Source: Rhizobiaceae bacterium
Lineage (GTDB): Bacteria > Pseudomonadota > Alphaproteobacteria > Rhizobiales > Rhizobiaceae
Length of the DNA stretch: 64,000 nt
NCBI GenBank assembly: GCA_017644105.1
Contig: JAEPMD010000001.1
Location: forward strand, 62,001-126,000
Direction of reading: 5' to 3'
The notes below the pieces were generated by a model, which was not told where the DNA came from, searched no databases, and saw nothing but the letters and a program-made list of their open reading frames with translations. The number at the start of each line of letters is the position of its first letter. Positions within the stretch are counted from its first letter, which is position 1. A program made the translations under genes and the position numbers. This document shows positions 45,456 through 54,666 of the stretch, piece by piece.

Positions 45456-45495
45456 CTTAATTCCTTCAACCGATCTTAACGGCAATCTTTATTCG

Positions 45496-45508
45496 TTTGT
45501 ATGCTAAT
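45496..45508. promoter_or_regulatory. Putative MarR operator upstream of gcdH
   Basis: TTTGTATGCTAAT matches the motif TTTGYAYRCWAAY repeated before other genes of the nicotinate region. It lies about 40 bases upstream of the gcdH start. Confidence 0.55.
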
Positions 45509-45594
45509 AATTATGCCGACACGTGTAAAGTACAGATATGCGGGTTTGTGAAAATGTCGCAAGCAATTGACTAATAGAACCGCATGTATAATTA

Positions 45595-45607
45595 TTTGCA
45601 CACAAAT
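45595..45607. promoter_or_regulatory. Putative MarR operator upstream of enamidase gene
   Basis: TTTGCACACAAAT is the most symmetric copy of the motif (ATTTG and CAAAT arms) and lies 45 bases before the enamidase start. Confidence 0.5.
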
Positions 45608-45651
45608 GAATTCTATCTCGATAAAATTCATCAAGAGGTGAGGGTATATCC

Positions 45652-46812
45652 ATGAAGCTTGTTATCAAAAATATCGGCCAAATCCTGTCTGGTAAAATCG
45701 AAGATCCGATTTTTGAAGGTGATTGCCTCATCGCAATAGATGGAAAAATCACCGAATGGGGCAAGGAAAAAGATCTTGATACCGAAGGCGCGGACACGCT
45801 CGTCGATGCCCATGGCGTCACGCTAGCACCGGGATTAATCGACAGTCATATCCATCCTGTCGTCGGTGATTATACCCCGCGCCAACAGCAATTGCATTGG
45901 ATTGATTCAACCCTTCACGGCGGTGTCACAACACTCATTTCCGCAGGTGAAGTGCATATGCCCGGCCGCCCAAAAGACGTTGTTGGATTAAAAGCAATGG
46001 CAATCGCCGCACAGCGTTGGTATGAAAATTTCCGCCCGTCGGGCGTCAAAGTTCATGCCGGTGCACCAGTGATCGAACATGGCATGGAAGAGCATGACTT
46101 TAAGGAAATGGCTGATGCTGGCGTTAAGCTATTAGGTGAAGTTGGACTCGGTACGGTTAAAGACGGTAAGACCGCGCGCCAGATGGTGGAATGGGCACGT
46201 AAATATGGGATTCAAAGTACTATCCACACAGGCGGGCCCTCTATCCCAGGTTCAGGTCTTATTGATGCTGATATGGTTTTAGAAACCGGCACCGATGTCG
46301 TTGGTCACATCAATGGAGGCCATTCTGCCCTTCCTGATGATCAAATCATTTGCCTTTGCGAGAGCTGCAAAGCTGCACTTGAAATTGTGCATAATGGCAA
46401 TGAGCGCGCCGCGCTCTTAACGCTCAATACCGCGCGTGAATTGGATAAACTTGATCAGGTTATTTTAGGGACAGATGGACCGGCCGGTTCCGGCGTTCAA
46501 CCCTTGGGGATTATGCGCATGGTGGCGATGTTATCATCACTTGGTAACGTGCCAGCTGAGATCGCATTTTGTTTTGCCAATGGCAATACCGCCCGTCAAC
46601 GCGAGCTGGATGTTGGCCTGATTGAACAGGGTAAAAGTGCTGATTTTGTTCTCATGGATCAAGCGCAACACGCGCCTGGAAAGAATCTGTTGGAATCTGT
46701 TCAACTCGGCAATCTGCCCGGCGTTGGCATGACTATCATTGATGGTGTGGTGCGCAGTGAACGCAGCCGCAATACACCGCCTGCCCAGCGCTTGCCGGAG
46801 ATCATCGCTTGA
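45652..46812 (+). CDS. ena: Enamidase (6-oxo-1,4,5,6-tetrahydronicotinate amidohydrolase)
   Basis: This 386-aa amidohydrolase opens the reduced ring of 6-oxotetrahydronicotinate, releasing ammonia and 2-formylglutarate. It resembles the Eubacterium barkeri enamidase along its whole length, from IKNIGQILSG to the C-terminal SRNTPPAQR. The metal ligands are recognisable: His66 and His68 (DSHIH), Glu163 (GEVGLG), His192, His219 and Asp275 (GTDGPAGSG). It begins a two-gene unit with the CoA transferase, whose TTG start overlaps its stop codon. Confidence 0.9.
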   Translation: MKLVIKNIGQILSGKIEDPIFEGDCLIAIDGKITEWGKEKDLDTEGADTLVDAHGVTLAPGLIDSHIHPVVGDYTPRQQQLHWIDSTLHGGVTTLISAGEVHMPGRPKDVVGLKAMAIAAQRWYENFRPSGVKVHAGAPVIEHGMEEHDFKEMADAGVKLLGEVGLGTVKDGKTARQMVEWARKYGIQSTIHTGGPSIPGSGLIDADMVLETGTDVVGHINGGHSALPDDQIICLCESCKAALEIVHNGNERAALLTLNTARELDKLDQVILGTDGPAGSGVQPLGIMRMVAMLSSLGNVPAEIAFCFANGNTARQRELDVGLIEQGKSADFVLMDQAQHAPGKNLLESVQLGNLPGVGMTIIDGVVRSERSRNTPPAQRLPEIIA

Positions 46813-47918
46813 ACACGCCACTAGATGGGCTGAAAGTCGTCGAACTTGCGAGAATTCTTGCTGGTCCCTGGATTGGCCAAACGCTCGCAGATCTTGGCGC
46901 AAATGTGATAAAAATCGAGAGCGCAGCGGGCGATGACACGCGGCGTTGGGGTCCACCTTTCATTGAGCGCGATGATGATATATCCGCAGCCTATTTCCAT
47001 TGTACAAATCGCGGCAAGGACAGCATATCCGTTGATTTCAACAACGAAGAAGACTTAAACGCGCTCATTGAAATTATCAAAGACGCCGACGTATTGATTG
47101 AAAATTTCAAAGTTGGTGGTCTGGAGAAATATGGGCTCGATTTCCCATCGATCCATAAACTCAATCCACGGCTGATATATTGCTCGGTGACAGGCTTCGG
47201 CCAAGATGGCCCATATGCCCATCGTGCTGGTTATGATTTTCTCATTCAGGGCATGTCGGGTATCATGGATTTAACTGGAGATCCTGACGGCTCACCGCAA
47301 AAAATCGGTGTCGCGTTTGCTGATATTTTTTCAGGGCTTTATGGTGTGATTGGTATTCAAGCAGCACTTGCTGAGCGCGAACGCAGCGGTATCGGACAAC
47401 AAGTTGATATTTCATTGCTGGACTGCATGACCGGCGTTTTGGCCAATCAGGCGATGAATTATCTCGCATCTGGCACTTCACCCACACGCATGGGAAATGC
47501 CCACCCCAATATTGTGCCCTATCAAACGTTTGAAGTCTCCGACGGTTATATCATAATCGCCTGTGGCAATGATCGCCAGTTTCAATCACTTTGCAATGTT
47601 TTAGAGCTCAATGAAGTCGGCATAGAAGAGGCCTTTCAAACCAATTCAAGCCGCGTTGAAAATCGTGCCGATTTGGTCCCACTTATTCAAGCAGAATGCA
47701 TCAAGTGGACGAAGTTAGATCTATTACAAGCGCTGGAAGAGGCTGTGGTGCCCGCAGGCCCAATTAATAACGTTGCGGAAGCGCTTGATAACCCGCAGAT
47801 CAAGCACCGCAACATGCAGATCGCACCAGATGGCATTCCAGGTTTGAGAACGCCCATCACATTCTCAAGATCAGAACAAAACCACAGTTCTGCATCCCCC
47901 AAATTGCCGCGTAAATAG
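46809..47918 (+). CDS. Class III CoA transferase, probably glutarate-specific
   Basis: This 369-aa CaiB/BaiF-family enzyme moves CoA between carboxylic acids. The catalytic Asp143 lies in AGYDFLIQGMSG, and the N terminus LKVVELARILAGPW is typical. Family members include succinyl-CoA:glutarate CoA-transferase. With enamidase upstream and glutaryl-CoA dehydrogenase nearby, glutarate activation is the best reading. The start is TTG at 46809, overlapping the enamidase stop; no ATG lies nearby in frame. Confidence 0.85.
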   Translation: MNTPLDGLKVVELARILAGPWIGQTLADLGANVIKIESAAGDDTRRWGPPFIERDDDISAAYFHCTNRGKDSISVDFNNEEDLNALIEIIKDADVLIENFKVGGLEKYGLDFPSIHKLNPRLIYCSVTGFGQDGPYAHRAGYDFLIQGMSGIMDLTGDPDGSPQKIGVAFADIFSGLYGVIGIQAALAERERSGIGQQVDISLLDCMTGVLANQAMNYLASGTSPTRMGNAHPNIVPYQTFEVSDGYIIIACGNDRQFQSLCNVLELNEVGIEEAFQTNSSRVENRADLVPLIQAECIKWTKLDLLQALEEAVVPAGPINNVAEALDNPQIKHRNMQIAPDGIPGLRTPITFSRSEQNHSSASPKLPRK

Positions 47919-47927
47919 CGTGGACAC

Positions 47928-48365
47928 TTATGTGAGTTTTTGAAGTAGTTTGACCAAGGTCGCGCGCTCAGCCTCATTTAATGGCGACAAGGTTTCCTCA
48001 GTAATTTTCATACCAATGTCTTCGAGACCACGAACGATATTTTCGCCTTTTTCAGAAAGAAAAATCACCAACCGTCGTTTATCTTCAAGATCGGGTTTTA
48101 ACTCGACAAATCCTTTATCTTTCAAACGCTCGACCACACCTTTAACGGTCGCAACATCCATACCCGCCAAACGCCCAAGATGGTTTTGCGAAACCTTGCC
48201 TTGTTGGGAAATACGTAAAAGCGCCGAGAACTGAGTTGGGGTCAATTTCTCAATTGTATGGGACTTGAAAATTTCGGCATGCCTTTGGTGCGCGAGCCGG
48301 AGTAAATACCCGACTTGATCGTTTAGATTATATGCGCCCGCCTTACCATTTGTCGATTTCGTCAT
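47928..48365 (-). CDS. MarR-family regulator, NicR/BpsR-like
   Basis: This 145-aa winged-helix regulator has the MarR layout: an N-terminal dimer helix (DQVGYLLRLAHQRHAEIF), a recognition helix (MDVATVKGVVERL) and a wing with KRRL. NicR and BpsR, MarR regulators of nicotinate degradation in Pseudomonas and Bordetella, have a similar N terminus. It converges with the CoA transferase gene. The TTTGYAYRCWAAY sites in this region are its likely targets, the ligand being 6-hydroxynicotinate or a neighbour. Confidence 0.82.
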   Translation of the reverse strand: MTKSTNGKAGAYNLNDQVGYLLRLAHQRHAEIFKSHTIEKLTPTQFSALLRISQQGKVSQNHLGRLAGMDVATVKGVVERLKDKGFVELKPDLEDKRRLVIFLSEKGENIVRGLEDIGMKITEETLSPLNEAERATLVKLLQKLT

Positions 48366-48435
48366 AGGTAAAGCTTACAGGGAAAGATGCAACTTACACA
48401 ATACCGGATTGTTCCATTCAATCGTCGTCCACCGA

Positions 48436-49020
48436 TTAACGCAGCCCATCTTCGCCTTTTGCGTCTTCATGAGTGAGACCACCGACACGCGGCAAGGGGC
48501 GACCACTATCAGTGACCGCGACAGCTACCATCAATTCATTCGCGCGTGGCGCATCATTTAAGCGCACTTCAATCCCATCAAAATGACTGCGCACATATGC
48601 AGCATCCTTGTGACCAAGCGGCACATCTAAAACCTGACCAGGACTTCCCATTTTTTTCGATGAGGCAACAAGTGCAGCGCCTTTTTCAACGGCCTTACGC
48701 AATGGCGCTCCGAGCTTTGGATGCAGGATCGCAGCGGCATGTTCAAGCTCACCATTTTCGCCGACCATCACAGATTTCCCATAGCTTTCCGCTTCAGATG
48801 GAGAAATGCCTAGGGCTGCCACACATTTATCACCCAAGAGACCCCCAAGCTCCGCGCCCATTTCCATCAGTTCGGATAGATCTTCTTGATAAATACCCGC
48901 ATATGGATTTTCGATTACAGCTACGGCGACAGCTTTTCGTGTTGCCGGGGAAATTTCGCGACCAATTTCGCGATGGGTTTCCTCCACATTCACGGCAATT
49001 TTTCTGATCTTCATGCTCAT
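48436..49020 (-). CDS. DUF1185 family protein, paralogue B
   Basis: This 194-aa cytoplasmic protein belongs to DUF1185, labelled amino acid synthesis family without known activity. Conserved stretches are VIENPYAG, GELEHAAA, YVRSHFDG and NDAPRANE. It is the last gene of the nicotinate operon and overlaps its paralogue by four bases (ATGA). The two are clearly related, both ending KGEDGLR. A role in converting a nicotinate intermediate is inferred from the operon alone. Confidence 0.8.
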   Translation of the reverse strand: MSMKIRKIAVNVEETHREIGREISPATRKAVAVAVIENPYAGIYQEDLSELMEMGAELGGLLGDKCVAALGISPSEAESYGKSVMVGENGELEHAAAILHPKLGAPLRKAVEKGAALVASSKKMGSPGQVLDVPLGHKDAAYVRSHFDGIEVRLNDAPRANELMVAVAVTDSGRPLPRVGGLTHEDAKGEDGLR

Positions 49021-49598
49021 CGTAATCCATCCTCTCCCTTAATCTGTGAAGCTTCAAGTCCACCCGAACGCGAGTGAATACGCGCGCCTGTTGACATCAC
49101 CAAAGCCAGCGCCATTTCATTGGCCCTTGGCGCATCATTGGACCCCACTTCCATCGCATCAAAATGGCTGCGCACATAAGATGCGTTAACATGAGTAATC
49201 GGCACGTCCAAACGTGCACCCACACCACCAACTTTTTTCGTTGATGGCACAATGGCATTGGATTTCGCCAATTGATCTCGCATTGCATAGCCACCTGGCG
49301 CATGCCACAGCGCACCATGCTCTAATTCGCCAGCCTCACCGATGATCGCGCCTTTACCATAACCTTCGATCTGATCGGCACCACCAAGCAATTGAACAAG
49401 CTTTTTGGACATATCCAAGCCCATAGGCTTGAGATCCTCCATAAAGCTTTGAATGTCCTCTTCATAGCGCCCGGCAAATGGGTTCTCAATGATGGCGAGG
49501 ATGGATGCGCGCTTAACTGGGACATCCGCAACTGGTCCACCTTCGTGATAAATCTCTTCAACAGAGGTTATTAGTTTTCTTAAGATGACGTCAGGCAT
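49017..49598 (-). CDS. DUF1185 family protein, paralogue A
   Basis: This 193-aa protein has the same landmarks as its neighbour: IIENPFAG, GELEHGAL, YVRSHFDA and NDAPRANEM. The ATG at 49598 is chosen because GGATGG lies upstream and the family N terminus begins there. It overlaps the UPF0280 gene by eight bases and its paralogue by four. Tandem, coupled paralogues suggest a mixed oligomer. Confidence 0.8.
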   Translation of the reverse strand: MPDVILRKLITSVEEIYHEGGPVADVPVKRASILAIIENPFAGRYEEDIQSFMEDLKPMGLDMSKKLVQLLGGADQIEGYGKGAIIGEAGELEHGALWHAPGGYAMRDQLAKSNAIVPSTKKVGGVGARLDVPITHVNASYVRSHFDAMEVGSNDAPRANEMALALVMSTGARIHSRSGGLEASQIKGEDGLR

Positions 49599-50454
49599 AC
49601 TGAACCATCCTTTCATGTATTTTGAGATTATTCTGACCAATGATGCGATGCGCATCTTGGAAAAAGAGAGCTGCCGCTTTGATTAATCCTTGTTGCAAAA
49701 GCACCTCTGCTTTTGCTTTGCCGTTTTCAATCGCAAGATTCTGGTCTTGAGGCGATAATTCCTCACAGCCAATGACTACCAATTTAGCTCCCAGATCACT
49801 GTCAGGGCTCAGCTCAGCCGCAGGTTTTCGCATCACGAGAGGATGGTTTGGAATATCAACCGCATTGGCAATGAGTGTTGCTGCGACATCAGCCTGCGCT
49901 GCAGTCTCCGCTAAAACGGTAACGCTATCTGCAATCCCCAAACTATGGCTGCGCCCATGCCGACCGCTGGTCGCTATCCCCGAAATTCCATCCCCCGCAC
50001 GAATATCAATTCGTCCTAATTCAAAGCCTTGGTGAGATTGCACGGATGTGACGAATTTTTGCCCGTCTTCAAGATAAAGGGCGATATCACCGCCATTATT
50101 CACATAGGCTTTTTGAAACTTCGCAGCATTACGCATTGTCAATAAAATCGTATCTGCTACAGCACCGGCAACAGCTGCCATGCGCGTCACAAACTGATCC
50201 CTAGCATAAGGAAGACACGCATCATGCATAAGATTTGCGATCTCACCTTCTGGGCGTATAGTGCTTGCATTAAGTGGTGATCTCAACGTGGGCAACTCAG
50301 AAGCCAATTCTTCAAGCACAGTTTCAAACCGATCAATCGCTGCCTTAAATGCTTTGTTATGATTGCGATCTACCGAGATGATCAAATCAATCGGACCGTG
50401 TTGCAGATGAAGCCTCTTTCCGCAAGGCAATATGGTAGCCTGTGGAGTCATCAT
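49591..50454 (-). CDS. UPF0280 family (ApbE-fold) protein
   Basis: This 287-aa protein belongs to UPF0280, related in fold to ApbE FAD:protein FMN transferases. It shows AYVNNGGDIALYL and GIATSGRHGRSHSLGIADSVTVLA, which resemble ApbE nucleotide and metal sites. It overlaps 6-hydroxynicotinate reductase by four bases. It may modify or load a flavin on the reductase, or act directly on an intermediate; neither is shown. Confidence 0.8.
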   Translation of the reverse strand: MMTPQATILPCGKRLHLQHGPIDLIISVDRNHNKAFKAAIDRFETVLEELASELPTLRSPLNASTIRPEGEIANLMHDACLPYARDQFVTRMAAVAGAVADTILLTMRNAAKFQKAYVNNGGDIALYLEDGQKFVTSVQSHQGFELGRIDIRAGDGISGIATSGRHGRSHSLGIADSVTVLAETAAQADVAATLIANAVDIPNHPLVMRKPAAELSPDSDLGAKLVVIGCEELSPQDQNLAIENGKAKAEVLLQQGLIKAAALFFQDAHRIIGQNNLKIHERMVQYA

Positions 50455-51956
50455 GTTCCTGATCCACCAGCTTTAGTGTCTTCAGACCATCTATAATTAG
50501 ATGCCCGCATTGGATTATGATCATCTTGGCTGCGCGAAACTTTGCGTGTGGTTTGCGCATTGATCTCGTCAACCTGCTTGATCTCGTCCACATAGCCACC
50601 CAGAACACCATAGTCACTGGCGCGCATCGAAAATTCAATCGGGGCAACCAGCGCAGGCGTTGGCACATACCCAAAGGAATTGGTTGGCATATCCAAGACA
50701 TCCACCATCACCGTAATCCCGCCGCCTGGCCAGACATAGGCCTCTGCACCACCGCATGACACATGAGTGAGGGAATTTTTGACAGATTTTGTCAAACGCA
50801 CCGGGTTTTCTGTGACCCCTGCTCGCAGGCTTCCGCCAGCGCCACCCATAAAGAGGACGGAACAGACTGATGGTTCACAATTTTCCGCAATCAGCTCACA
50901 AGAACTTAATAGTTTGGGCGGAATGTCAGCAGGCATGGGCTTCAGATCTTGATCCAAAACAAAATAGGCGAACTGTTCTCCGGTGGTCGACACCATCAGC
51001 ATCGTCATGCCTTCGCGGGCGGTTTTTGGATTAAACGGCCCCAATATTGTCAGCGGGTCTTCAATATCCGTCCCACCCCAACCAATGCCTGGTTCGGCAA
51101 CCTGGAAATAACGACCCGGCGTTGATCGACGTCCCAGCATCTTAATGCCTGTCGGCGGAATATCGAGCTGCTTGCCGGCTTCATGCTCGGATAAAACACC
51201 GGTGATATGGTCATCAACCACCACGACTTCATCCACCTCATCAAGCCATTGTTTGGCAAACATGCCGATGGTTGCCGAGCCGCAGCCCACGCGCATCAGC
51301 TTCTCTTCAACACCGTTGATGATAGGCGCTTTTCCAGCGGCAACAACGACCGTGATCTGTTCATCATTTTCACCGATCACCAGTTCAACAGCTTCGCGAT
51401 TGCAGAGCTTTAATAATGTATCGCAGGTCACCCGACCTTCTTTTTTTGAACCACCAGTGAGATGTTCAACACCACCAAGCGACAACATTTTTGAGCCATA
51501 TTCTGACGTCATGACATGACCCACAGGTTCACCATCCACGCGAACCACATCACGCTCATGACCAATATGGCGATCGGTATCGATCTTCACTTTCACACCG
51601 CAATAAGAAAAAATCCCTTCGGTGACGACCGTCACCATATCAACGCCATCAATATCTTGGCTGACAATGAAAGGCGCAGGCTTATAATCTGGATAGGTTG
51701 TCCCAGCGCCAATCGCGGTGACAAATTGCCGATCACCTTTCACGATATCGCCGTCCCAATCTTCCTGATCCGTGCCTGACAAAAACGGCACGATTTTGTG
51801 CTCGGTTTCATGGAGTACCGTTAAAGGATCAAGGCGCACCAATTCACCGGCATGATTGGCATAGCGATCACATGCGCCAGACTTACCTTCCGCGATGTAA
51901 CACATGACGGGGCAGGCATCGCAGCGGATTTTTTCTGTCTTTACTTTATCGCTCAT
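50451..51956 (-). CDS. hnr: 6-hydroxynicotinate reductase
   Basis: This 501-aa enzyme is predicted to reduce 6-hydroxynicotinate to 6-oxo-1,4,5,6-tetrahydronicotinate. Near the N terminus, Cys12, Cys15, Cys19 and Cys29 (CDACPVMC then GACDRY) form a plausible [4Fe-4S] site, matching the iron-sulfur flavoprotein described in Eubacterium barkeri. The assignment rests on this signature and on enamidase, which acts on its product. It overlaps the nicotinate dehydrogenase gene by 11 bases. Use in an aerobe, with an unknown electron donor, is notable. Confidence 0.83.
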   Translation of the reverse strand: MSDKVKTEKIRCDACPVMCYIAEGKSGACDRYANHAGELVRLDPLTVLHETEHKIVPFLSGTDQEDWDGDIVKGDRQFVTAIGAGTTYPDYKPAPFIVSQDIDGVDMVTVVTEGIFSYCGVKVKIDTDRHIGHERDVVRVDGEPVGHVMTSEYGSKMLSLGGVEHLTGGSKKEGRVTCDTLLKLCNREAVELVIGENDEQITVVVAAGKAPIINGVEEKLMRVGCGSATIGMFAKQWLDEVDEVVVVDDHITGVLSEHEAGKQLDIPPTGIKMLGRRSTPGRYFQVAEPGIGWGGTDIEDPLTILGPFNPKTAREGMTMLMVSTTGEQFAYFVLDQDLKPMPADIPPKLLSSCELIAENCEPSVCSVLFMGGAGGSLRAGVTENPVRLTKSVKNSLTHVSCGGAEAYVWPGGGITVMVDVLDMPTNSFGYVPTPALVAPIEFSMRASDYGVLGGYVDEIKQVDEINAQTTRKVSRSQDDHNPMRASNYRWSEDTKAGGSGT

Positions 51957-54666
51957 TGTTTAATGCCTTTATCGCCATTTTCACACGCGACGGTGTCGCC
52001 GGGATTTGGGTGATCCTTGCGCCAGTTGCTGCATAAATTGCGTTTAAAATTGCTGGTGCCGTCGGAACGAGCACATGTTCTCCCAGACCTTTTGCACCAT
52101 AAGGACCATGCGCGTCTGGATCTTCAATGATCAGCGTTTCAACCGGTGGCATGTCACCAATCGTTGGGATCAGGTAATCATGTAGATTTTCAGTTCGCCC
52201 AGGGATATATTCTTCCATTAATGCCATGCCGAGCCCTTGCGCGATGCCGCCATGAACTTGCCCCTCAACCAATACCGGATTGATCGCTTTGCCCACATCA
52301 TGAGCTGCGATGAACTTGATGGGTTTAACCGTGCCTAACTCGGTGTCAACTTCCATAATCGCCATTTGCGCAGCATAACCAAACTGCGCATAAGGCGAGC
52401 CTTGTCCGTTCTCGTCAAGCGGCACAGTCGGTGGATCATAGGTTTCCTCAGCGCGAAACACATAACCCTCATCATCAGCAGTGAGTGAAATCAAATCCAG
52501 CGAATGTTCTTTACCGTTTTCACGTACACTCAGCATCGAACCTTCAAAAACAATTTCACTGTCTTCACTTACATTAAATCGATGCAAAATATTTGCCCGC
52601 AATGCTTCGCCAGATAAACGCGCTGCATTACCCGACACAAAGGTTTGACGAGAGGCTGAGGTTTTCCCCGCATCTGGCGTAACATCTGTATCCGGTCCGA
52701 CGAGTTCAATATCTGAGATCGAAACACCAAGTGCAGTGGCAAAAATCTGACTGATAACCGTATTCGCACCTTGGCCAATATCCATCGCACCTTGATGGAG
52801 CAAAATAGTGCCATCTGCCTTAATGCCCGATTTGATCGTGGATGGATTGGGCAATGATGTATTCCCGCAACCATACCAACCTGACGCGACACCAACACCT
52901 CGTTTTAGCACCTTGTTTTCAGCATTAAATTGATCACATTTTTTACGCTCTTGATCCCAGTGCGGATTTAATGCTTCTAGGCACTTCTTTATCCCAACAC
53001 CTTGCGAAAACACCTGCCCGCAAACGGTTGGTTGATCTGCTTCCAGCGCATTGATAATGCGAAACTCCAGAGCATCAAACCCTGCCTTTAGCGCAAGCTC
53101 ATCAAATAATGATTCCTGCGCAATCGCCGACTGCGGCACACCAAAACCTCGAAAGGCACCAGAAGGAGGGTTATTGGTATAAATGCCTTGAGATTTTGCT
53201 CGGTAGTTTTCAATCAAATATGGACCAGATGCATGAACGGGAACGCGATTAGCAACAGTTGGGCCCCAGCTCGCATAGGCGCCCGTGTCAAAGCGGCCAA
53301 AAAAATCAAACCCAACGATTTTGCCCTCTGAATTCGCACCGATCTTTAACGCGATATCTGACGGGTGCCGCTTGGTGGTGCTTTGCATGGATTCTGTACG
53401 TGTATAGGTCAGTCGCACAGGCTTGCCAGTTTTAATCGCAGCGAGCGCCAAAATTGGCTGCACAGATATATCGAGTTTTGAGCCAAACCCGCCGCCGACA
53501 CTTGAGGGGATAATTCTGATCTGATCTTTGCTTTTCCCAAGAATGATTTCCAAAGCTTCCTGATCCATCACAGGTGCCTGTGTGCAGGCATGAACGGTGA
53601 CTTTGCCATCAATTACTTCAGCAAAACCAGCTTCCGGTTCAATATAGGCATGTTCAACAAAGCCTGAATTAAAATGCCCTTCAACAACAAAATCCGCCTG
53701 CGCAATGCCAAAAGCCGCATCACCGCGCTGAACAAATCCTTCACACATGAGATTGTGCGCATGTTTTTCGTGTAGCTTGGCGGCAAGGTTCGATTGCGCT
53801 TTATCGATATCTTGCGCTGCATCTTCTTCACGCCAAATAATCGGAAAGTCTTCTGGGTCAAATTCGCGAATATAGTCTGGCGTGCCAATTATAGCCGCTA
53901 CCGCTTCACCACGAAAACGTGCCTCGTGAACAGCAAAAACCGGCTGGTCTTGAAATTGCGGAATCACGCCAAAGGCATTTTCACCTTCAATATCATCGGC
54001 AGTTATGATTGCTGACACCTCAGGATGACGCTCGACGAAACCAACTAAATCACCCAGCTCAAAACCCGCTCGCGGGAACGGTGATCGAATGACAAAAATT
54101 TCCAAAGTGCCGGGAGGCGCAATATCATCGCCATAAAGATCGCGGCCCGCTACTTTTTCAACGCCATCTAATCGCCGGATCGAACTCCCGATGTGGCCAA
54201 GGTCTTCGGAAAGCATCGGGGCAACATCCAACACGGCATCGATAATCTTTCGATAGCCGGTGCAACGGCATAAGACACCGCCCAAGGCATCTTTAACCTC
54301 TTCTTCCGAAGGGTTCGAATTTGCACGTAACAAGGCGACGGCAGACACGATCATCCCGGGCGTACAAATCCCGCATTGTGCTGCACCATGATTGAGAAAA
54401 TTATCCGCAAGTTTCTCAGCAATCGGATCGCCTTCGTAAAGACCACTAACCGTTTCAATCTTTTTCCCACGGATTTGGTGCGCCGGCGTCAAACATGCAC
54501 AAACCACATTACCATCAACGACAACCGAACAGGCACCACAATCACCGGCATTACAGCCAATTTTAACATCACGTGCGCCAACTCGCTCGCGCAACATTTC
54601 TGAAAGCCGCTCACCCGGAATAGGATCAGATGAAATATGATCACCGTTTAAAGTAAAATCTGTCAT
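51946..54666 (-). CDS. Nicotinate dehydrogenase, fused FeS and molybdopterin subunits
   Basis: This 906-aa member of the xanthine dehydrogenase family would hydroxylate nicotinate at C6. The N-terminal 165 residues are a CoxS-like domain with [2Fe-2S] ligands Cys38, 43, 46, 58 and Cys98, 101, 133, 135. The rest is the molybdopterin domain with GGGFGSK, AFRGFG and the catalytic Glu in GAKGLGEH near the C terminus. It lacks the AYRCSFR motif, so it is not a CO dehydrogenase. The ATG at 54666 overlaps the FAD-subunit stop. Substrate is inferred from hnr and enamidase. Confidence 0.87.
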   Translation of the reverse strand: MTDFTLNGDHISSDPIPGERLSEMLRERVGARDVKIGCNAGDCGACSVVVDGNVVCACLTPAHQIRGKKIETVSGLYEGDPIAEKLADNFLNHGAAQCGICTPGMIVSAVALLRANSNPSEEEVKDALGGVLCRCTGYRKIIDAVLDVAPMLSEDLGHIGSSIRRLDGVEKVAGRDLYGDDIAPPGTLEIFVIRSPFPRAGFELGDLVGFVERHPEVSAIITADDIEGENAFGVIPQFQDQPVFAVHEARFRGEAVAAIIGTPDYIREFDPEDFPIIWREEDAAQDIDKAQSNLAAKLHEKHAHNLMCEGFVQRGDAAFGIAQADFVVEGHFNSGFVEHAYIEPEAGFAEVIDGKVTVHACTQAPVMDQEALEIILGKSKDQIRIIPSSVGGGFGSKLDISVQPILALAAIKTGKPVRLTYTRTESMQSTTKRHPSDIALKIGANSEGKIVGFDFFGRFDTGAYASWGPTVANRVPVHASGPYLIENYRAKSQGIYTNNPPSGAFRGFGVPQSAIAQESLFDELALKAGFDALEFRIINALEADQPTVCGQVFSQGVGIKKCLEALNPHWDQERKKCDQFNAENKVLKRGVGVASGWYGCGNTSLPNPSTIKSGIKADGTILLHQGAMDIGQGANTVISQIFATALGVSISDIELVGPDTDVTPDAGKTSASRQTFVSGNAARLSGEALRANILHRFNVSEDSEIVFEGSMLSVRENGKEHSLDLISLTADDEGYVFRAEETYDPPTVPLDENGQGSPYAQFGYAAQMAIMEVDTELGTVKPIKFIAAHDVGKAINPVLVEGQVHGGIAQGLGMALMEEYIPGRTENLHDYLIPTIGDMPPVETLIIEDPDAHGPYGAKGLGEHVLVPTAPAILNAIYAATGARITQIPATPSRVKMAIKALNNER

